A stretch of DNA of 64,000 nucleotides from Axinella damicornis (GCA_963931865.1 OZ007514.1:10549508-10613507), one strand, 5' to 3'; positions 34,201-47,243 are shown, counted from the stretch's first letter. A program made the numbers and translations. The notes: generated by a model from the sequence alone, not told the origin.

Positions 34201-34792
34201 GTGATACACTGTCTGCCCCCAGTACATCCAGCTTGAAACTGAACACTGCTGGTACTGAGGCTTGCTGCACTTGACCAATGTCAGCTCCTCCCCCTACTTT
34301 GGCAAGAGGATCAGTGGATCCTGTGGGTGTGTACCGTGGTTTGAGCACCGAGGGGAGTGCAAAACGTACACCTCCTTCTGCATCAATTGGCAGCTCGCCC
34401 ACCAACTTTAGGTGTAGCTCGGCTTCTGATTTTGGAGGCAAATTTCCAAGAGAAATACTGAAAATGTCGCCTGACTTTTCCTCTCCTAGTGCTGCGGTGA
34501 AACCACTGGCAAGGGCGTCATCGTACGCTTGTCGCGCTTCTTCCTTCTCTCGTAAATCTGCCTTGATCCTGCGGCCCGCTATGATCGCCTCTAGCCCAAC
34601 AATCGCAAACGATTCTTCGATGGGGAATCGGAAGACAACCTCCAGCGGATCAGCGCCATCGTTAGAATACTTCAGCGTGGAGTCCAGCCCCGCTAGGTAG
34701 CCGTTGATGGTGGCGTTCACGGAAACATCCTTCAGCGGGACGTGGGTAAGTTTGCCAGCAACTACAAGTCCGGCTGGAAAACGTGAAGACAT
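31231..34792 (-). CDS. VWA5A: VIT and VWA domain protein, VWA5A-like copy 3
   Basis: Exons 34792-33582, 32906-32792 and 32310-31231, intact, 801 aa. VIT and VWA domains are nearly identical to copy 1, with the MIDAS DRSGS, GGTE and LTDGS preserved. Its linker is unlike any other copy: an Arg/Ser/Glu-rich stretch ([20 protein letters not shown]) replaces the Gly-rich or Pro-rich linkers, followed by the common [18 protein letters not shown]. The C-terminus is ARKIYAVA. Intron 1 contains the 396-bp TAGCCTCG foldback. Confidence 0.9.
32983..33378. mobile_element. TAGCCTCG foldback in copy 3 intron 1
   Basis: 396 bp with both ends kept (TAGCCTGGTTCCCAGGCC and GGCCTGGGTACGAGGCTA) and inner complementary blocks. 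Flanks CTCTTCTGC and CTCTTACGT, compared with CTCTTATGT and CTTTTACGT at 49045, point to an ancestral 9-bp duplication CTCTTAYGT. Confidence 0.85.
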
Positions 34793-34848
34793 GACACAGC
34801 ATCAGTTCCAAGTTTAGTTCAAGGCTGCAGCTCCTTTTATGGTGTCTT

Positions 34849-34858
34849 ATGACGTCAT
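34849..34858. promoter_or_regulatory. Full CRE palindrome upstream of copy 3
   Basis: ATGACGTCAT, 57 nt before the ATG; a CTCCTTTTATGG block shared with copies 1 and 5 lies between it and the ATG. Confidence 0.6.
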
Positions 34859-34955
34859 GACTGGATTCCGATTAGCCTTAATCAAATTTTCTTGCAGGTT
34901 CGAGTGACGAGTCCCAGGCACCCGGCCACACAACATGATTTCATATTACTAGCTT

Positions 34956-35095
34956 CGCTCGCTTCGCTCGCTCAGCTACTTCCCCCTCGTTCGCCTACGT
35001 GAGTAATCCGGCGCCGGACACCTCTCTGTGCAGAGCTGCTGCTCCCCGATTAGCTACGTCCGCTTCAGCTGCTGCTCCCCGATTGCGCTTCGTAT
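34956..35095. repeat. CTGCTGCTCCCCGATT repeats, two units
   Basis: TTCGCTCGCTTCGCTCGCTCAG is followed by units of GCTGCTGCTCCCCGATTnCG-TCCGCTTCA. A longer array of the same unit is at about 62421-62720. Confidence 0.75.
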
Positions 35096-35797
35096 TATTG
35101 CTTTTCTCACCTAGCTAGCAATGAAGCAACTAGATGACTTAGGTTTCGTAGTTTATTATCTATGGTTCAATTCTGAAGCACACAAGTTTGATTGTAATCG
35201 CAAATAAGAGACTATAATTATTAACTAGCTAGGGTGAGTGAAATTACCGTTGACTGTGGCCAGTGGTGGGAACAGCATGGTGTAGCTATTGTATGGCATA
35301 CAGATGGGATTTCTAATGAGCATTATCAAAGCGACAAATCTTGAGGTTGTCTCGTTTCCATATCCCACTCCAGAAAACGTTTTTCCGAGTGGGGTCTGGG
35401 AACAAGACTAATCTTGAGGTACACTGCAAGTACATGAGGCAGCTGTTACATGTACCTCAGTCAAGACAACGGACAACAGAGTGCCTTGGGGTGTAGCTAC
35501 AGTAGAAGTACGTAATTATACATGTAAGCTTTTAGAGGCCGTGCCAAATGGCTTAATTTCCATTACCATGTAAGACTGAATCCAAGTGCCTCTGAAAGTA
35601 ATAATCAGGGAGATGGCCTCAAAAAGCTTGGAGCTGGCACTTAAAAGGTTTCTCATGCCACCATCCCAGACTTTGCCGGCTCCATGTGCCAATATCTGCA
35701 TGGTGTGTGGTATTAACAGACCAATGTTCCAGCGGCATAGCTATTGTGGCTTCTAAAAGCCTGATTGTAGCTACATGTACCAGCTACTTTATTTGAA

Positions 35798-36790
35798 TAT
35801 GGATGTATGCAGATGACACCACTCTGTACACTACAGGCAAAATGTTAGAAGAAACTATTGAACACTTAGCACAGGTGCATGCACATTCCATGCTAGACTT
35901 GTAGCTACAGACAAAGCTGGCTCATTGTCAAAGAAGATCCACCTCATGGTCTTTGGTAGGAAAAAGGAGATTGGTGAAGCAAAGCTTGTACTGTACAATG
36001 GAGAACTTCGACCAGAGAAAAATGGTTATAGCTAGCTACTCACGTGCACCTTAAAGTCACCCTGGATCGCCAGCCGAAATGTATGGGACATGCAAACTCA
36101 AAAGGCAAATGCTTTGTGGGCCAGGACTGTTCGACAGTCGGACTGTATATATGCATGCAGAGAGACCTACCCTTGGAATCTGCAATGCATGTGCACTGAT
36201 TCATCCATGTACTGACTATGCTGTAGCTAGAGTGGTTTGAGATCGGATGACAGTTGAATGGAATATATAGAAAGGTGAAAGACATACAAAATGCATGGCT
36301 GAGAATCATTCTAGAGATGCTGATACTGGAAAGTAGCTAGGATGGACAACACTGGCACAGAGAAGAGTTTCATATGGGCTGAAGATAGCACACGAGTGTT
36401 AGTATCCACAGAGCAGGGCATGCATATCTCTGTAACAAGCTTCAATTCCATACATCTCTGGCCTACATGAGAGATAGACATGCAAGAGGATCCTGCATGC
36501 TCTGGCAATTTTTACCTCAGCAAACTGAGAACAGAGTGCTATTGAATATTCCATTGCATACTTTGGAACTCCCTCTCACCTGGCACAACATTGTGTCAAG
36601 ATTCAAGAATGATGAACACATCTGTCCCTTTTGCAAATTGATGAAAAAATTCTTCTCTATGTACTGTAGCTATATGAAGGGCTTTTTAAACTTCATTGTT
36701 ACAGTAACTTCATTAGTGTACACCTGTAACATTATTGTCACTGTGTTACAGAGCAGAGGAAACTACCTTGCTCTATAGCTATCTACATAA
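35798..36790 (+). pseudogene. Non-LTR retrotransposon reverse transcriptase remnant
   Basis: Near 35808 the + strand reads YADDTTLYTTGKML, the YADD box of non-LTR reverse transcriptases. It is followed in shifted frames by a KKIHLMVFGRKKEI segment, a TLDRQPKW segment and later RRVSYGLKI/TWHNIVSRF pieces in the order expected for the thumb and C-terminal parts of jockey-like elements. Stops and frameshifts are frequent. The 5' part with the endonuclease is not present. Confidence 0.7.
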
Positions 36791-38105
36791 TTGGGACCAT
36801 CAGTTGGTTGCACGATCCCGATTCATGACCCCTTGGGTTAAATGCTTAGAAAACGTCAACTGACATAGTCTGACCTTAACCTAGTTCGTATTGCAAAACC
36901 ATTCATAGCAAGTAATATAAATGGATAGCTATGAATGCCTGAGATGAGGTCACCAGGAGTCTCATAAAACATAACAAGGTTCTATAAGACCTTTTGGTTC
37001 GACCAATTGTGGTTGAATGATTGTCAATCACATGACTGTCAGCCTGATTCATTGGCTTTATGGTTGTGCAGCTGTCCATCTAATCTGCAAATAGCTAAAT
37101 CAGGTCTATATAGCTCGAGGACGTGCCAGTTCACAGAGGGTAAAGGTTGGTGGTCACCCTGTCATCGCCTAGCAAGCCTGAGAATGTTGCATCTTTTCTG
37201 TGTAACACCAGTGTTTGCCCAGTTGCATGTACTTAGCTAGTATGTAACTCCCTGGGGTAGGTATCTTTCTTTGCCATATCTGAAAGCAAATAATCACTGG
37301 ATGGTTTGCCAAAGTTTCAGTTGCTGAACGTAACGGCTAATAGTTACTTCTTCCCCCTCAATCTCAGCTTGTGTGCAGGTCATAGATAAGGTAGTGAAAT
37401 AGACATGCACGTCAAATGGAGACGGTAAAGCTTGATCTTCGAATTCCACTGAAAGTAGCCCTAAGGGCGGTCCACTGGATATCACTGATGGAGTGTTTGT
37501 TTGTTGTTTTGAAGTATTTGTTGCACTCCTCCAGAGTAGCTAGATAGATAGATAGTGCATGGTCTGACCATTTGTTGGCAGCTTCCACTGACATGTCCCA
37601 CCTTGTTGGATGTGCATGAAAATTTGCTAGCACAGATGGTTCATGTAACAACAGAACTACTTAATACGTATGCAACGTTGGTATAATTATGCTTAGCTAA
37701 TATCTGTCAGGCAGAATGTGAGGCTGCTGCTGCTATAGCCAGATGATGCTAGAAGAAGCTGCTATTGAGGATGCTGCTAGATGTATGTGCTTGTAAGGGA
37801 CTGAGTGCACCAACGACAAACTCTATAGGTAGCAAGAGTATACAGGCGAGTACACTGGGGAGGACAAAAGCGCAATCACCCGTGACCAAATCCTACAAAA
37901 AGAACAAAAGTGCGAACGGCACTAAAGTACAATAGGAGGTGGTGCAATGTATACAAAATACACAAACCAAGTAAGGACATACAGACAACCACAACCAGAG
38001 GATGTATGCAGCTACCTCTACCAAAACAACCAATTAGCACAAATCAATACCAGTGCATAAATAATTATTATACCTAATAGTCCCAACTCAGTCCTCCCCA
38101 CAAAG
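36791..38105. other. Intergenic sequence, no gene recognised
   Basis: Stretches near 36800-36990 and 37500-37660 are repeated, diverged, at 56900-57000 and 57120-57310, which places them in the larger VWA-laccase duplication. No conserved ORF was found between the two copies. Confidence 0.5.
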
Positions 38106-38300
38106 CTGCTGCTATTGAAGATGCTGCTCTTGAGGGTGTATGCTACTATTTGGGATGCTGCTATTGAGGACGCTGCCAATGAGGATGCTGCTAATGAGGA
38201 TCCTGCTATTGAGGATGCTGCTAATGAGGATCCTGCTATTGAGGATGCTGCTAATGAGGATGCTGCTAATGAGGATGCTGCTATTGAGATGCTGCTACTC
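38106..38300. repeat. 15-bp minisatellite GATGCTGCTATTGAG
   Basis: Twelve or so units of GATGCTGCTAWTGAG with GATCC variants. It is open in one frame as EDAAN/EDPAI repeats, but the related stretch at 57700-57800 is short and interrupted, so coding is unlikely. Confidence 0.85.
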
Positions 38301-39679
38301 TGTTAAGGATGCTGCATGGAAGACACATGCTGCAGTGAGACTATTGTTACAGGAGCGCTCCTATGGTTTCTACAGCTAGTATATATGAAAGCCTAGCTGG
38401 CTACATTGTGGAATTAGAAGTGACTTGTTCAGAGTGTAATCTATCCCTGGGTGCACCGTACTTGTCCAGAGTGGTGAGGTTCTACTGCATTACTGCAAGG
38501 TAAAGTAGCTATAATAAATGCACGGATAATGCGCTATATCTAGATAGCTGCTTTTTTTTTAACATACACAGACCAGCGTGGAAGGATACAAAAATGGCTG
38601 GCTATTGTGCATGTTCCTTCTGCAGTGTTTTCTGCCAGGCTATCCAGTCAGGGTTTGATACTTTGACTGCAGTCCATACTTAGCCTCATTCCCAGGCCGC
38701 AGCCTGGGAACAAGGGTAGTCCACACTACTTCAGAACAGGGATAATATGGAAACGCCTAGTAATCAATTTTGAGTCAAATCTTCTCCTGGTTACTGAACG
38801 TTATCAACAGCTGAATACACACTGAATGTGCTGTTATGAATCAAGTTTTCTCTATGAAAATTAATGTCACAAATAGACAAGGGCTAGCTACATAAATTAT
38901 ATTTAGCTACGTGTTAGTGTGGAAGGATACAATATGGCTGCATGTTCCTTCTGCAGTGTTTAAAATTTTCTACCAGGCTATCCAGTCATGGTTTGGGATG
39001 TTCAGATACTCTGATTGCAGTCCATACTGTTTCAGAATAGGGGATAGTATGGAACACCTAACAATTAATTTTGCTCTTGAGTCAAGTCTTCTCCTGACTG
39101 GCATAGTTAGCTACTGAACGTTATCAACAGCTGAATGCACACTGAATGTGCTGCTATGTACAGTAGGCGATGACAATCGCAGTAGTGTAACATACTTAGT
39201 AGCTAATTGATTAATACCTAGCTACCTCCCCTTTATTCGCATAATAATGACTGAAACATGCCGTGGAAGTATGCCACGTTTGGACTTGCAGTGCATGTGA
39301 CAACATCAAAGACTGTCAGCTCTGTGTGTGGTGTACAATTAGTTTCACTTCCTTCAGCTACTCCCTATTTGTGCCTGAGCCCAACCCCAGCGCAGCTTTC
39401 TGTGCAGAAGCCTATAACTGCCTGCCTCGTGGTGTTTGCATTAAACTTAAAGCGCTAGCTACCCACAACAGTTTAGCTGTAGGCTACAGCAGATCAATGC
39501 TTCCAGCTGCACACTGCAATGAAGCATGCCTTTTGCAAGCAGATGATGCAGCGGTGAAGATGTGAGACTAATGGTGTGTAGCTAAGATAATCAGGATCGA
39601 CCTGCAGGGTCTCAGGTTGGCTTGTAGCTATAGTAAGCAGTCTTCTCTGCAACCAGGGTAACCACTGCAGTTAAAACAT
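38301..39679. other. Intergenic sequence, duplicated at 57950-59250
   Basis: Holds a short TAGCCTCATTCCCAGGCC hairpin at about 38681-38718 and two diverged tandem copies of a block (about 38570-38830 and 38920-39150, sharing GTGTGGAAGGATAC and CAGGCTATCCAGTC). A Cys-rich ORF at 39263-39565 is discussed under rejected items. Confidence 0.5.
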
Positions 39680-40335
39680 GTTCCAGGATGGATCACCTGC
39701 TGCCATCAAAGTTTCAAAGACATGAAATGCAGGTAGCTACAATGACCTGACAGACATTCCAGGATGGTCACACCTACTGTCATCAAAGGCATGAAATGCA
39801 GGTATAGCTACAATGACCTGACAGATGTCCTGGACGTCTGTCAGGTCATTGTAGCTATACATGCATTTCTATATGCCTTTGATGACAAGTTTGACAACAG
39901 GTGATTCTGTGTCCATCCTGCCAGGATGGACACAGAATCACCTGCTATCATCAAAGGCATGAAATGCAGGTATAGCTACATTGACCTGAGATGTTCCAGG
40001 ATGGTCAAAGAATCACCTGCATTTCTATATGCCTTTGATGACAACAGGTGATTCTGTGTCCATCCTGCCAGGATATGGTCACAGAATCACCTGCTGTCAT
40101 CAAAGGCATGAAATGCAGGTATAGCTACATTGACCTGAGATGTTCCAGGATGGTCAAAGAATCACCTGCATTTCTATATGCCTTTGATGACAACAGGTGA
40201 TTCTGTGTCCATCCTGCCAGGATATATGGTCACAGAATCACCTGCTGTCATCAAAGGCATGAAATGCAGGTATAGCTACAATGTCCTGACAGATGTTCCA
40301 GGATGGTCAAAGAATCACCTGCTGCCATCAACACA
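39680..40335. repeat. Tandem array of palindromic units around CAGAATCACCTGCTGTCATC
   Basis: Units of about 150 bp contain CCAGGATGGTCACAGAATCA, AAAGGCATGAAATGCAGGTA and ACATTGACCTGA, alternating with their complements (TATGCCTTTGATGACAACAG, GTGATTCTGTGTCCATCC). Adjacent units can pair with each other. A shorter, non-inverted version is at about 59370-59580. Confidence 0.85.
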
Positions 40336-41177
40336 CCACTACTGGGGCACTGGGAATGTTTTACTATGTGGCTATTTCTTAATTGTTATTGTCATTAGTG
40401 CTACCGCCCGCGGGTACAGTTAACTATAATCATACTAGTAGTCTGGCCCACCCTTACCCCAAGTACATCTGCAGGTTTGGGAGCCCCAGATACTACGCTG
40501 TAATTTATTATCCCATCCATCATCATATCATCATTTGTTGGACTAGTACGATCGAAGATAGCAGTGTGTTTGATGAAATTTGTGTTGTCTTGTACATTTG
40601 TTGGAACAGATGGTAAGCTACTTAGGTGAGCAGCTATTTGGCAGATCATTTTTTCAGTCCAGTCCCATGTTTTATCTACTGCTGGTTTTTGGGTGGTCTT
40701 GAAACCATGCTTGCTTCAAACGCATATGAGGAGGAGATGTCACAGTGTCAAGACAAAACTGAGGCTCTATACTGGAAGAGGATAAGAATACAGTTCAACT
40801 TGGTGCACATGCAAGTGATCTTACCCCGGGGTTGATGGAGGGCCCCCCCTCCATCAATTGACAAACATTCTGTGCAAAAGTTGGGCATTTTCACTTTTGT
40901 AATGCAGTCACTAGCTATCTGCAGTAGTCTAAAACAAACTCCCCAGCCCTATAAGCCAATAGTTTCACTTTGCTGGCTGTCCCACGAGAGTATCCCTCAT
41001 AACTGTGTGTACAGTTACATGCAATTCCGGTGATACTATTATGCAATTGCCAAAACAACAACTTCCTTGTTTCCTCTGGTCTTTGGAAGCCACAATAATA
41101 TTATGTGCATTGTCTGATCAGTCCACTACTATACCTTTTACTAGGTGCTTTCCTGTTGACGGACGCTTCTGTTTGAG
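40336..41177. other. Upstream flank of laccase 1
   Basis: The last 300 bp are shared with the flank of laccase 2 (about 62870-63062), including ACATGCAATTCC.GTGATACTATTATGCAATTG. A pyrimidine-rich tract ending AG precedes the ATG by about 32 nt in both copies (TTTTACTAG, TTTCAATAG), which would fit the acceptor of a non-coding first exon. Confidence 0.5.
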
Positions 41178-44100
41178 ATGAGTCACAGGAAGACTTGCAG
41201 CCTGATTCTGCTAGCCATCCTCACACAGGCTATTGTATCATGGGGAGGGGTCGATATTTCCGGTCTCAATGTCCAAGTTGTCGATTGCGAATATGAAACC
41301 CCCAGCTGTCGCTGTCCTGCGAGTGCTGATGTGTGTGAATTTGAACTGGAAATCGAAGCTCGGATGACGTTTACACGCTACAGAGTTGATGAAGAGATCA
41401 ATGCACGAGGGGTAGCAGGCACTATTTACTACTTCAATGAGACTACTGGAGATCTACTGCCACATCCCTTTTCTGATCAGATATGTGCGGAAATTCCAAT
41501 GGATGACCGTAGGTGCACACCACCTGCTACTGTTGATGCAGCCACCTATCGCCCCTACCTTGCAATAAATGGACTGTTTCCTGGTCCTGATCTCATCGTT
41601 TACGAAAACCAGACCCTGAACATACTTGTGGTGAATAGGCTGGAGCAGGAGACTGTATCAATGCACTGGCATGGACTCCACCAGAATAACACCCCTTGGA
41701 TGGATGGAGTAGATCATGTTACCCAGTGTGGCATTCTTCCTCAGACTTCATTCCGGTACATCTTCAAAGCAATACCAAGCGGCACATTCTGGTACCATTC
41801 TCACACAGGGACTCAGAGAACAGATGGAATGTTTGGGGGCCTTATTATTCTCGAAAGAGACCAGGAAGCCATCAGACGAGAACTTGGGAACTTTCGTGAC
41901 GAGCCTGAAAACCACACAATCACTATCCTTGAATGGTTCCCACAAACCACACTCAATTTTTTTCCTGCTTTAGACTCTGGTAATCGATTCTTTCAAACTA
42001 CACCCCCAGTACCAGGTGACATTCCCTTTTTTGGTGATGTAGCCCCAGATGGAGCAGAAAATGGAAACTTGTATTTCTTTTCGGGTCTCGTCAACGGAAG
42101 GGGAAAACATCCCGATGACAGCAGATACCCGTACATTCAGTCCAGATTGAGCACATTCTCTGTAGATCCAGGTGAGGTGTACCGTTTTCGTCTCATTGGA
42201 TCTCAAGGACTCTTCATGTTTCGATTCTCCGTTGATGAACACCAACTGGATGTCATGGCGACAGATGGATATCTCACTCAACCAATAACAGCTGACTACA
42301 TAATTATCCACTCTGGTGAGCGCTATGATTTTCTTTTAAGAGCCAAAAACAGTACAGATCTAGTCAAGTACGATTTCATCATTCGTGCAGAAGTGCTTGC
42401 GATTATCCCAGGTGAGTTCCCAATAGGACCACTTCCAGGACCTGCACCATACCGCATTCGTACGGAGGACAGAATGGAAGCAATTCTTCACTACAACAAT
42501 CCCACAACTGAACCGCCAACATCACTAGAGTACGAAGAGATTGTAAGGAACTCCATCCCACGTAGTGAAACGTGCACTGCAGATCAACCCTGTCATGCCG
42601 TGAACTGCCCATTCAAGTTCCACATCGGTTACAACATCACCTGCACTTACATTGATCAACTGAGGCTGCTATTCCCGGCACCTGACAATGAACTTCCACT
42701 TAATGCTCCTGAGCCTGAGGGGCTTCAGCTGTTCTTCAACTTTGCAGTGGATGGATTTGGACCACACAACTCAGTCAATGGCCGTAGGCTTCGTTTCCCT
42801 TCAATACCAGCTCAACTTATAACTGATCGTATGGAATTACAAACATTTATTGATCGTGAAGCATGTCGTGATGTCTACAACCGTGAGCTGTGTCGAGATT
42901 CTATTAATGCAATAACTGATCCGGACTGTAACTGTGCTCAAGTGAATAATATTCCACATTTTGGTACGACAACTCGTTTTGTTCTTACAAATCTTGGACC
43001 TCAGGGTGACTTTGCTCATCCGATCCACCTGCACGGTCATAGCTTCTTTGTGCTAGAGGTTGGCTTCCCCAAATACAATTCCACAACTGGCATCAAAGGT
43101 TGCCACAACAGCAGTTTGAACTGCTTTGTATCTGATGATTTACGCTGTGCGTATGTAGGACGTCCTCCCTTGACAAGGGATTATACATGCAACAATCCAG
43201 AGTGGAATGCAGGAATGGAACCTTTATTTGGTGACCCTATGGAAAAGATTGATCCATACACAGTGCGTAAAGACACAGTAACTGTACCATCCGGCGGATA
43301 TGCCATCATCCAGTTCGTGGCTGACAATCCTGGATACTGGATCATGCATTGCCACGTTGAAACTCACACGCTTGAAGGAATGGCAGTCGTCATAAATGAA
43401 ACAGCGACAAAGAGCACACCACCACCAGATGGAATGCGTACCTGCGGCAACTTTACCTTTGAGCTCGAAGAGTTCTATGACAAAATCCAGAACCCGGGTC
43501 CGCGCAGGAGTGCTGTGGAAGCTTTTACAATCTCACTTGTTAACAACAGCCTAAGAATTGTCGGGAGCAGTGTCTCTGCAGATCTAAGTGTAAATGCGCC
43601 TACACGGTCACTTACATGCCATCTCCGTGGAGTCAGTGGATTTGGTCAGGAATTCTCTAATGAACAGGACTGTGAGTACATGTTAACAAATTATAGTGTA
43701 GCTTACAGCTGCTTAATTTGTTATTCATGTTCCGTTTTTTAGGTTCTTCACTGAGTGTCTTGTATCACAACCTCAGTGCTGGGAAGTATGTTTTGCGAGT
43801 AGTAGGAATTGCTGTGACCGGAGAAAGGGTTGAAATAAGAAGAGACTTCCAAATTGGTAATTTAAATCACCGATCTCTCCACAGTTCATTAGAGTACAAA
43901 TGTATTGGGATTTTGTGATAGTCCATTGATATCAATATCTGTACGAATTTCTATTGTCATAGGTGGAAGAAGTGGTGGCTGCACAGTGAATCTAATAAAC
44001 CGTGGTATTGTGGTTAGCGGGGACACGGTTTCTATTCAGTTTGCTGTAAATGGTGATGCTACCACTCACACCTGTCGAATGGACCGACGTAAAGCACAGC

Positions 44101-44773
44101 AATGTAAGTTTGACACCATATCTGTCCTTAATAATTCTTAGTCAATAGCTTGAGCTACCATCAGGAAAATCTATAAGGGGAGCGCTAAGGCAGTGGAGTT
44201 AGTATCATGCTGGAGGTACCTTTGATAAACTGCGCTAAGCGCGGAACCTTCTTTTACCATCGAACATCATGAAGGATTCGCATGGCAACTTCGTGGTTTT
44301 CACTGCCCTGCTACGTATACAGTAACTGCTTTCTGCTTCCGTGTTGCATCTTTTCTCAGCACCATACACTGCATGGGTGGTGATTGCACAGTCAGCATGT
44401 GTTAGGTAAACTAGGAGCATGCGCATACCGGTAGGCGTATCCAGTATCAGTCAGTGAACCCCCCCCCCCCCCCCACCCCATATAAACAACTAAAGACAGT
44501 AGCCTGGCACTAGCAAAAATCATTGACATTGAGCGTGTGTGATTAGTATTGTACGCTTGATCATTGTATTGTGCATAAGTAACAGTATTGTGTATAACAG
44601 TATTGTGCATTTGCATCTCTCTGAACTGCCGCTGTTCTCCCGGGATGTGTGTAGGTGAGAGCCCAGTAACATATTCTGGGTTGTCTAGTGGAGAGCACAG
44701 CATCCAGGTGACACCTCATGGCTGTACTGCTGGATCGAGCTTCAGGCTGAGTGCCAGGTTTATTGTTCCCTGA
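41178..44773 (+). CDS. Laccase-type multicopper oxidase 1, secreted
   Basis: Exons 41178-43671, 43743-43856, 43963-44103 and 44655-44773 (TGA), all phase 1, 955 aa. A signal peptide covers about residues 1-22 (CSLILLAILTQAIVS). A Cys-rich segment (CEYETPSCRCPASADVCEF) follows, then three cupredoxin domains. All copper motifs are present: HWHG (H163, H165), HSH (H207, H209), HPIHLHG (H614, H617, H619) and HCHVETHTLEGM (H724, C725, H726, H730, axial M735). These bind the T1 copper and the T2/T3 trinuclear cluster, so an active phenol or metal oxidase using oxygen is expected outside the cell. Exons 2-4 add about 125 residues of beta-rich repeats (YxxLSxGxYxLxV, YSGLSSGEHSIQV) not typical of fungal laccases. 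Neighbours are VWA5A-like genes on the other strand. Confidence 0.92.
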
Positions 44774-47243
44774 CAGTGAATTGTGTAATACCTAAAAGAT
44801 AGGCTTGTGACTCTGGTGGTGCTTATTGATCAAAACTATGGTAGCTAATAAGTTGCCAGTGCTTAGGTAGCTAGATTTTTTTGCCACATTTTGTGCAAAA
44901 TTTGCAAGTTAGTGTTCTTTTGTGCAATTGAACACCAGAGCATTATCTGTTTGAATACACTAGTGCATGTGACAATTTGATCCAGCTTCTCAGGATGATC
45001 AAAGGTTAAGCTGATGCACCCTGTATGTGATAGAGAGGGAGGAAGGAAGGAGAGAGTGAGGAGGGATAGAAGAATAGAATCGGTAGGAAATCATGCTGAC
45101 TCAAAGAGAATGTTATACTTAACCAGAACTTCAGCTGCGTACTCTTTTAGCTATTAGTTAATTAACCCTTTAACACCCAATGATGCATCTTTGTGTCTTG
45201 AGATTTTCATCTTCACAAAGTGATGCCACAGTCACTTCTGACATCCACATTGTCCATGGGCTACTCAGATACCCGGTATGTTCAGCTTCATTATGTCATT
45301 TCCTGTAATAATTGTTCTTCGGATGCACAGCTAGCTAGCTATATGGCTGTCTTCTCATTGAAGTACATATGATGCTCATGCTTAGTGTTATAACTAAGCC
45401 AATGTGTGTTCCCCCAAAAATTTATGCTCTAACGATATACTTTTAGTTTGCTTCTGTTCCCTCCACATTTAATAAGAGTACAAAAAGGATGAGGTAGGAC
45501 CAAAAGTAGAAGTAGAGGTAATGACTAGGGGGATCCTCGAGCAACTTTATAGAGCATTTATTCCTCAAGTTGCCATTAGGACTGAGCTGATTATTTGTGA
45601 AGAATAACACAGACAATGTTGAAAAACAGAAATTTCATTTGCACATGTGCACTTCTAACTTCTAAGTGTGACTTTTCAACTGCACTGCATGGATCGGTGA
45701 CTCAGTGTGATGGATACAGAAGCTTCCCCAATGATTCAGTATAAAATGATGATTTTTGTTATTGCCTTTTGTATGCCGTGTGTGTAACAAACTTTGAGGC
45801 AAACAACTGATCACTATAATAAAAACTTCCACATAAAAACATTTGAATAATCCAGTAAGGCTAACTGAATAATAAGGAACAAAGGTGAGAACAAAGAATA
45901 GGCAAGTTTGAGCAAACAATATCGAGCCTAGCCACCATGTATCACAAACCATCACTTCTAGCTATCCTGGGAGACCTACTTTACACTATATAGTTTCAAT
46001 GTTCATTGTCATGCCTGGAATAAGATGTAATGGCATTGGTATGACACAACAAGTAGTGAGTAGTGATTTCGGCCGGACCCTTCACATACATGCCCCTGCA
46101 GACGTCTCGGCACGGGACTAAGACTTTCATATAATTATTGTAGCAGCCATTATTCTATTAACACACATTTTTGTTGAGCATTCATAACGATCATGCAGGC
46201 CACCTATAAAATTTGTTGCGTAGCAAATATGCTGTGAAGTCCTAAGAACCATAGCTATACCTTGCAGGTAGGCAGGGAGTTGATGAGCATGATCATTAGC
46301 TACGCGACTTACGCTATGCCATGACTAGTCTTGTGCCCAGCTGCAACGCGCATGCAATATCCGTCTTGTCTGGCAACAATTAGCCTCGGAACGAGGGTAG
46401 GCAACAACCGGACGGAACAGGAAGTCCTACGCGTGAAATAATATGCGTAATTGAAAGGGGAATTTGAATTTTCTTCAACTTCTCGCTCCTAATAAAGACA
46501 AAATTTAGTTCTCTACCATTTCATTGGCAGTCTGAAATTCCGAGTATCTCGTGCTGGGGTTGGTTTCGGTATGGGACCGAGACTTGGCCAACGATTACAG
46601 GCCAAGGTTTCTAGACTTCTAGATTGTAAAAGTGACTTGTTCAGAGTGTAATCTATCCCTGGGTGCACCGTACTTGTCCAGAGTGGCAATTGGCTCGCAA
46701 GACTTATATACATGTATATAATTATACTTTGTTTTGCATCCCAAACTTTGCCTATATACATATACCCAGCTGCCAGACTTCATAGTACAATAATAGCTAG
46801 TTATCATCCATGCTCTTAATTCCTCGATCTTCAGTGACTTTCTCTCAGCCAGTCTAATTATGCCGGCAACCCAATTACCATTTTGCTTGGTAGATGTTAA
46901 TTGAAAGAGCTGAATGCAGATGCACTCATAGGGCTCCATTTCACCAACGGATATGTAGCTATGTTCCATACAGGGATCTAGAGCAAGGTTATCAAGATCT
47001 GCTTTGCAATGCTTGCACAAGGTTGACAGTTATAGCTACCGCCTACATGTAGAGTCCAATAATAGTATACCGTCTTGCAAAAACATTACAGCTGCGCACT
47101 TTGCACTTCAAATCCTTACACGCATCCACTTAATTCATGGAAACCAGCAGGGAGCTTAATAATACATTCTCACACAATAATAAGGTGCCTAGCTAGCAGT
47201 ATATATGTCAAAGACACAACTCAACAAAAGAAATCTATGTTTT
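44774..47243. other. Intergenic between laccase 1 and VWA5A-like copy 4
   Basis: Convergent 3' ends. The stretch at 46540-46685 (GGTTTCGGTATGGGACCGAG and CTGGGTGCACCGTACTTGTC) recurs near 57934-58120 and in part at 38443. From about 47070 on, the sequence is the 3' flank common to all VWA5A copies. No coding exon recognised in 2.4 kb. Confidence 0.5.

Larger units (their letters stand above)
34793..35797. other. Upstream flank of copy 3
   Basis: Contains the CRE (34849-34858), a GC-rich minisatellite-like stretch at about 34956-35095, a TAGTCTCG-type hairpin near 35345-35412 and remnants of the CACTGCAAGTACATGAG foldback. No coding exon is seen. Confidence 0.55.

Noticed and set aside
38115..38306. 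Possible EDAAN/EDPAI repeat protein
   Set aside because: A 15-bp minisatellite is open by period. It lacks flanking exons and is not preserved in the duplicate at 57.7 kb.
39263..39565. Cys-rich 100-codon ORF (CSACDNIKDCQLCVWC), PSI-like
   Set aside because: The duplicated block at 58570-58870 keeps the DNA similarity but loses the cysteines and the frame, so no coding constraint is visible. A remnant of a PSI-type exon is possible.
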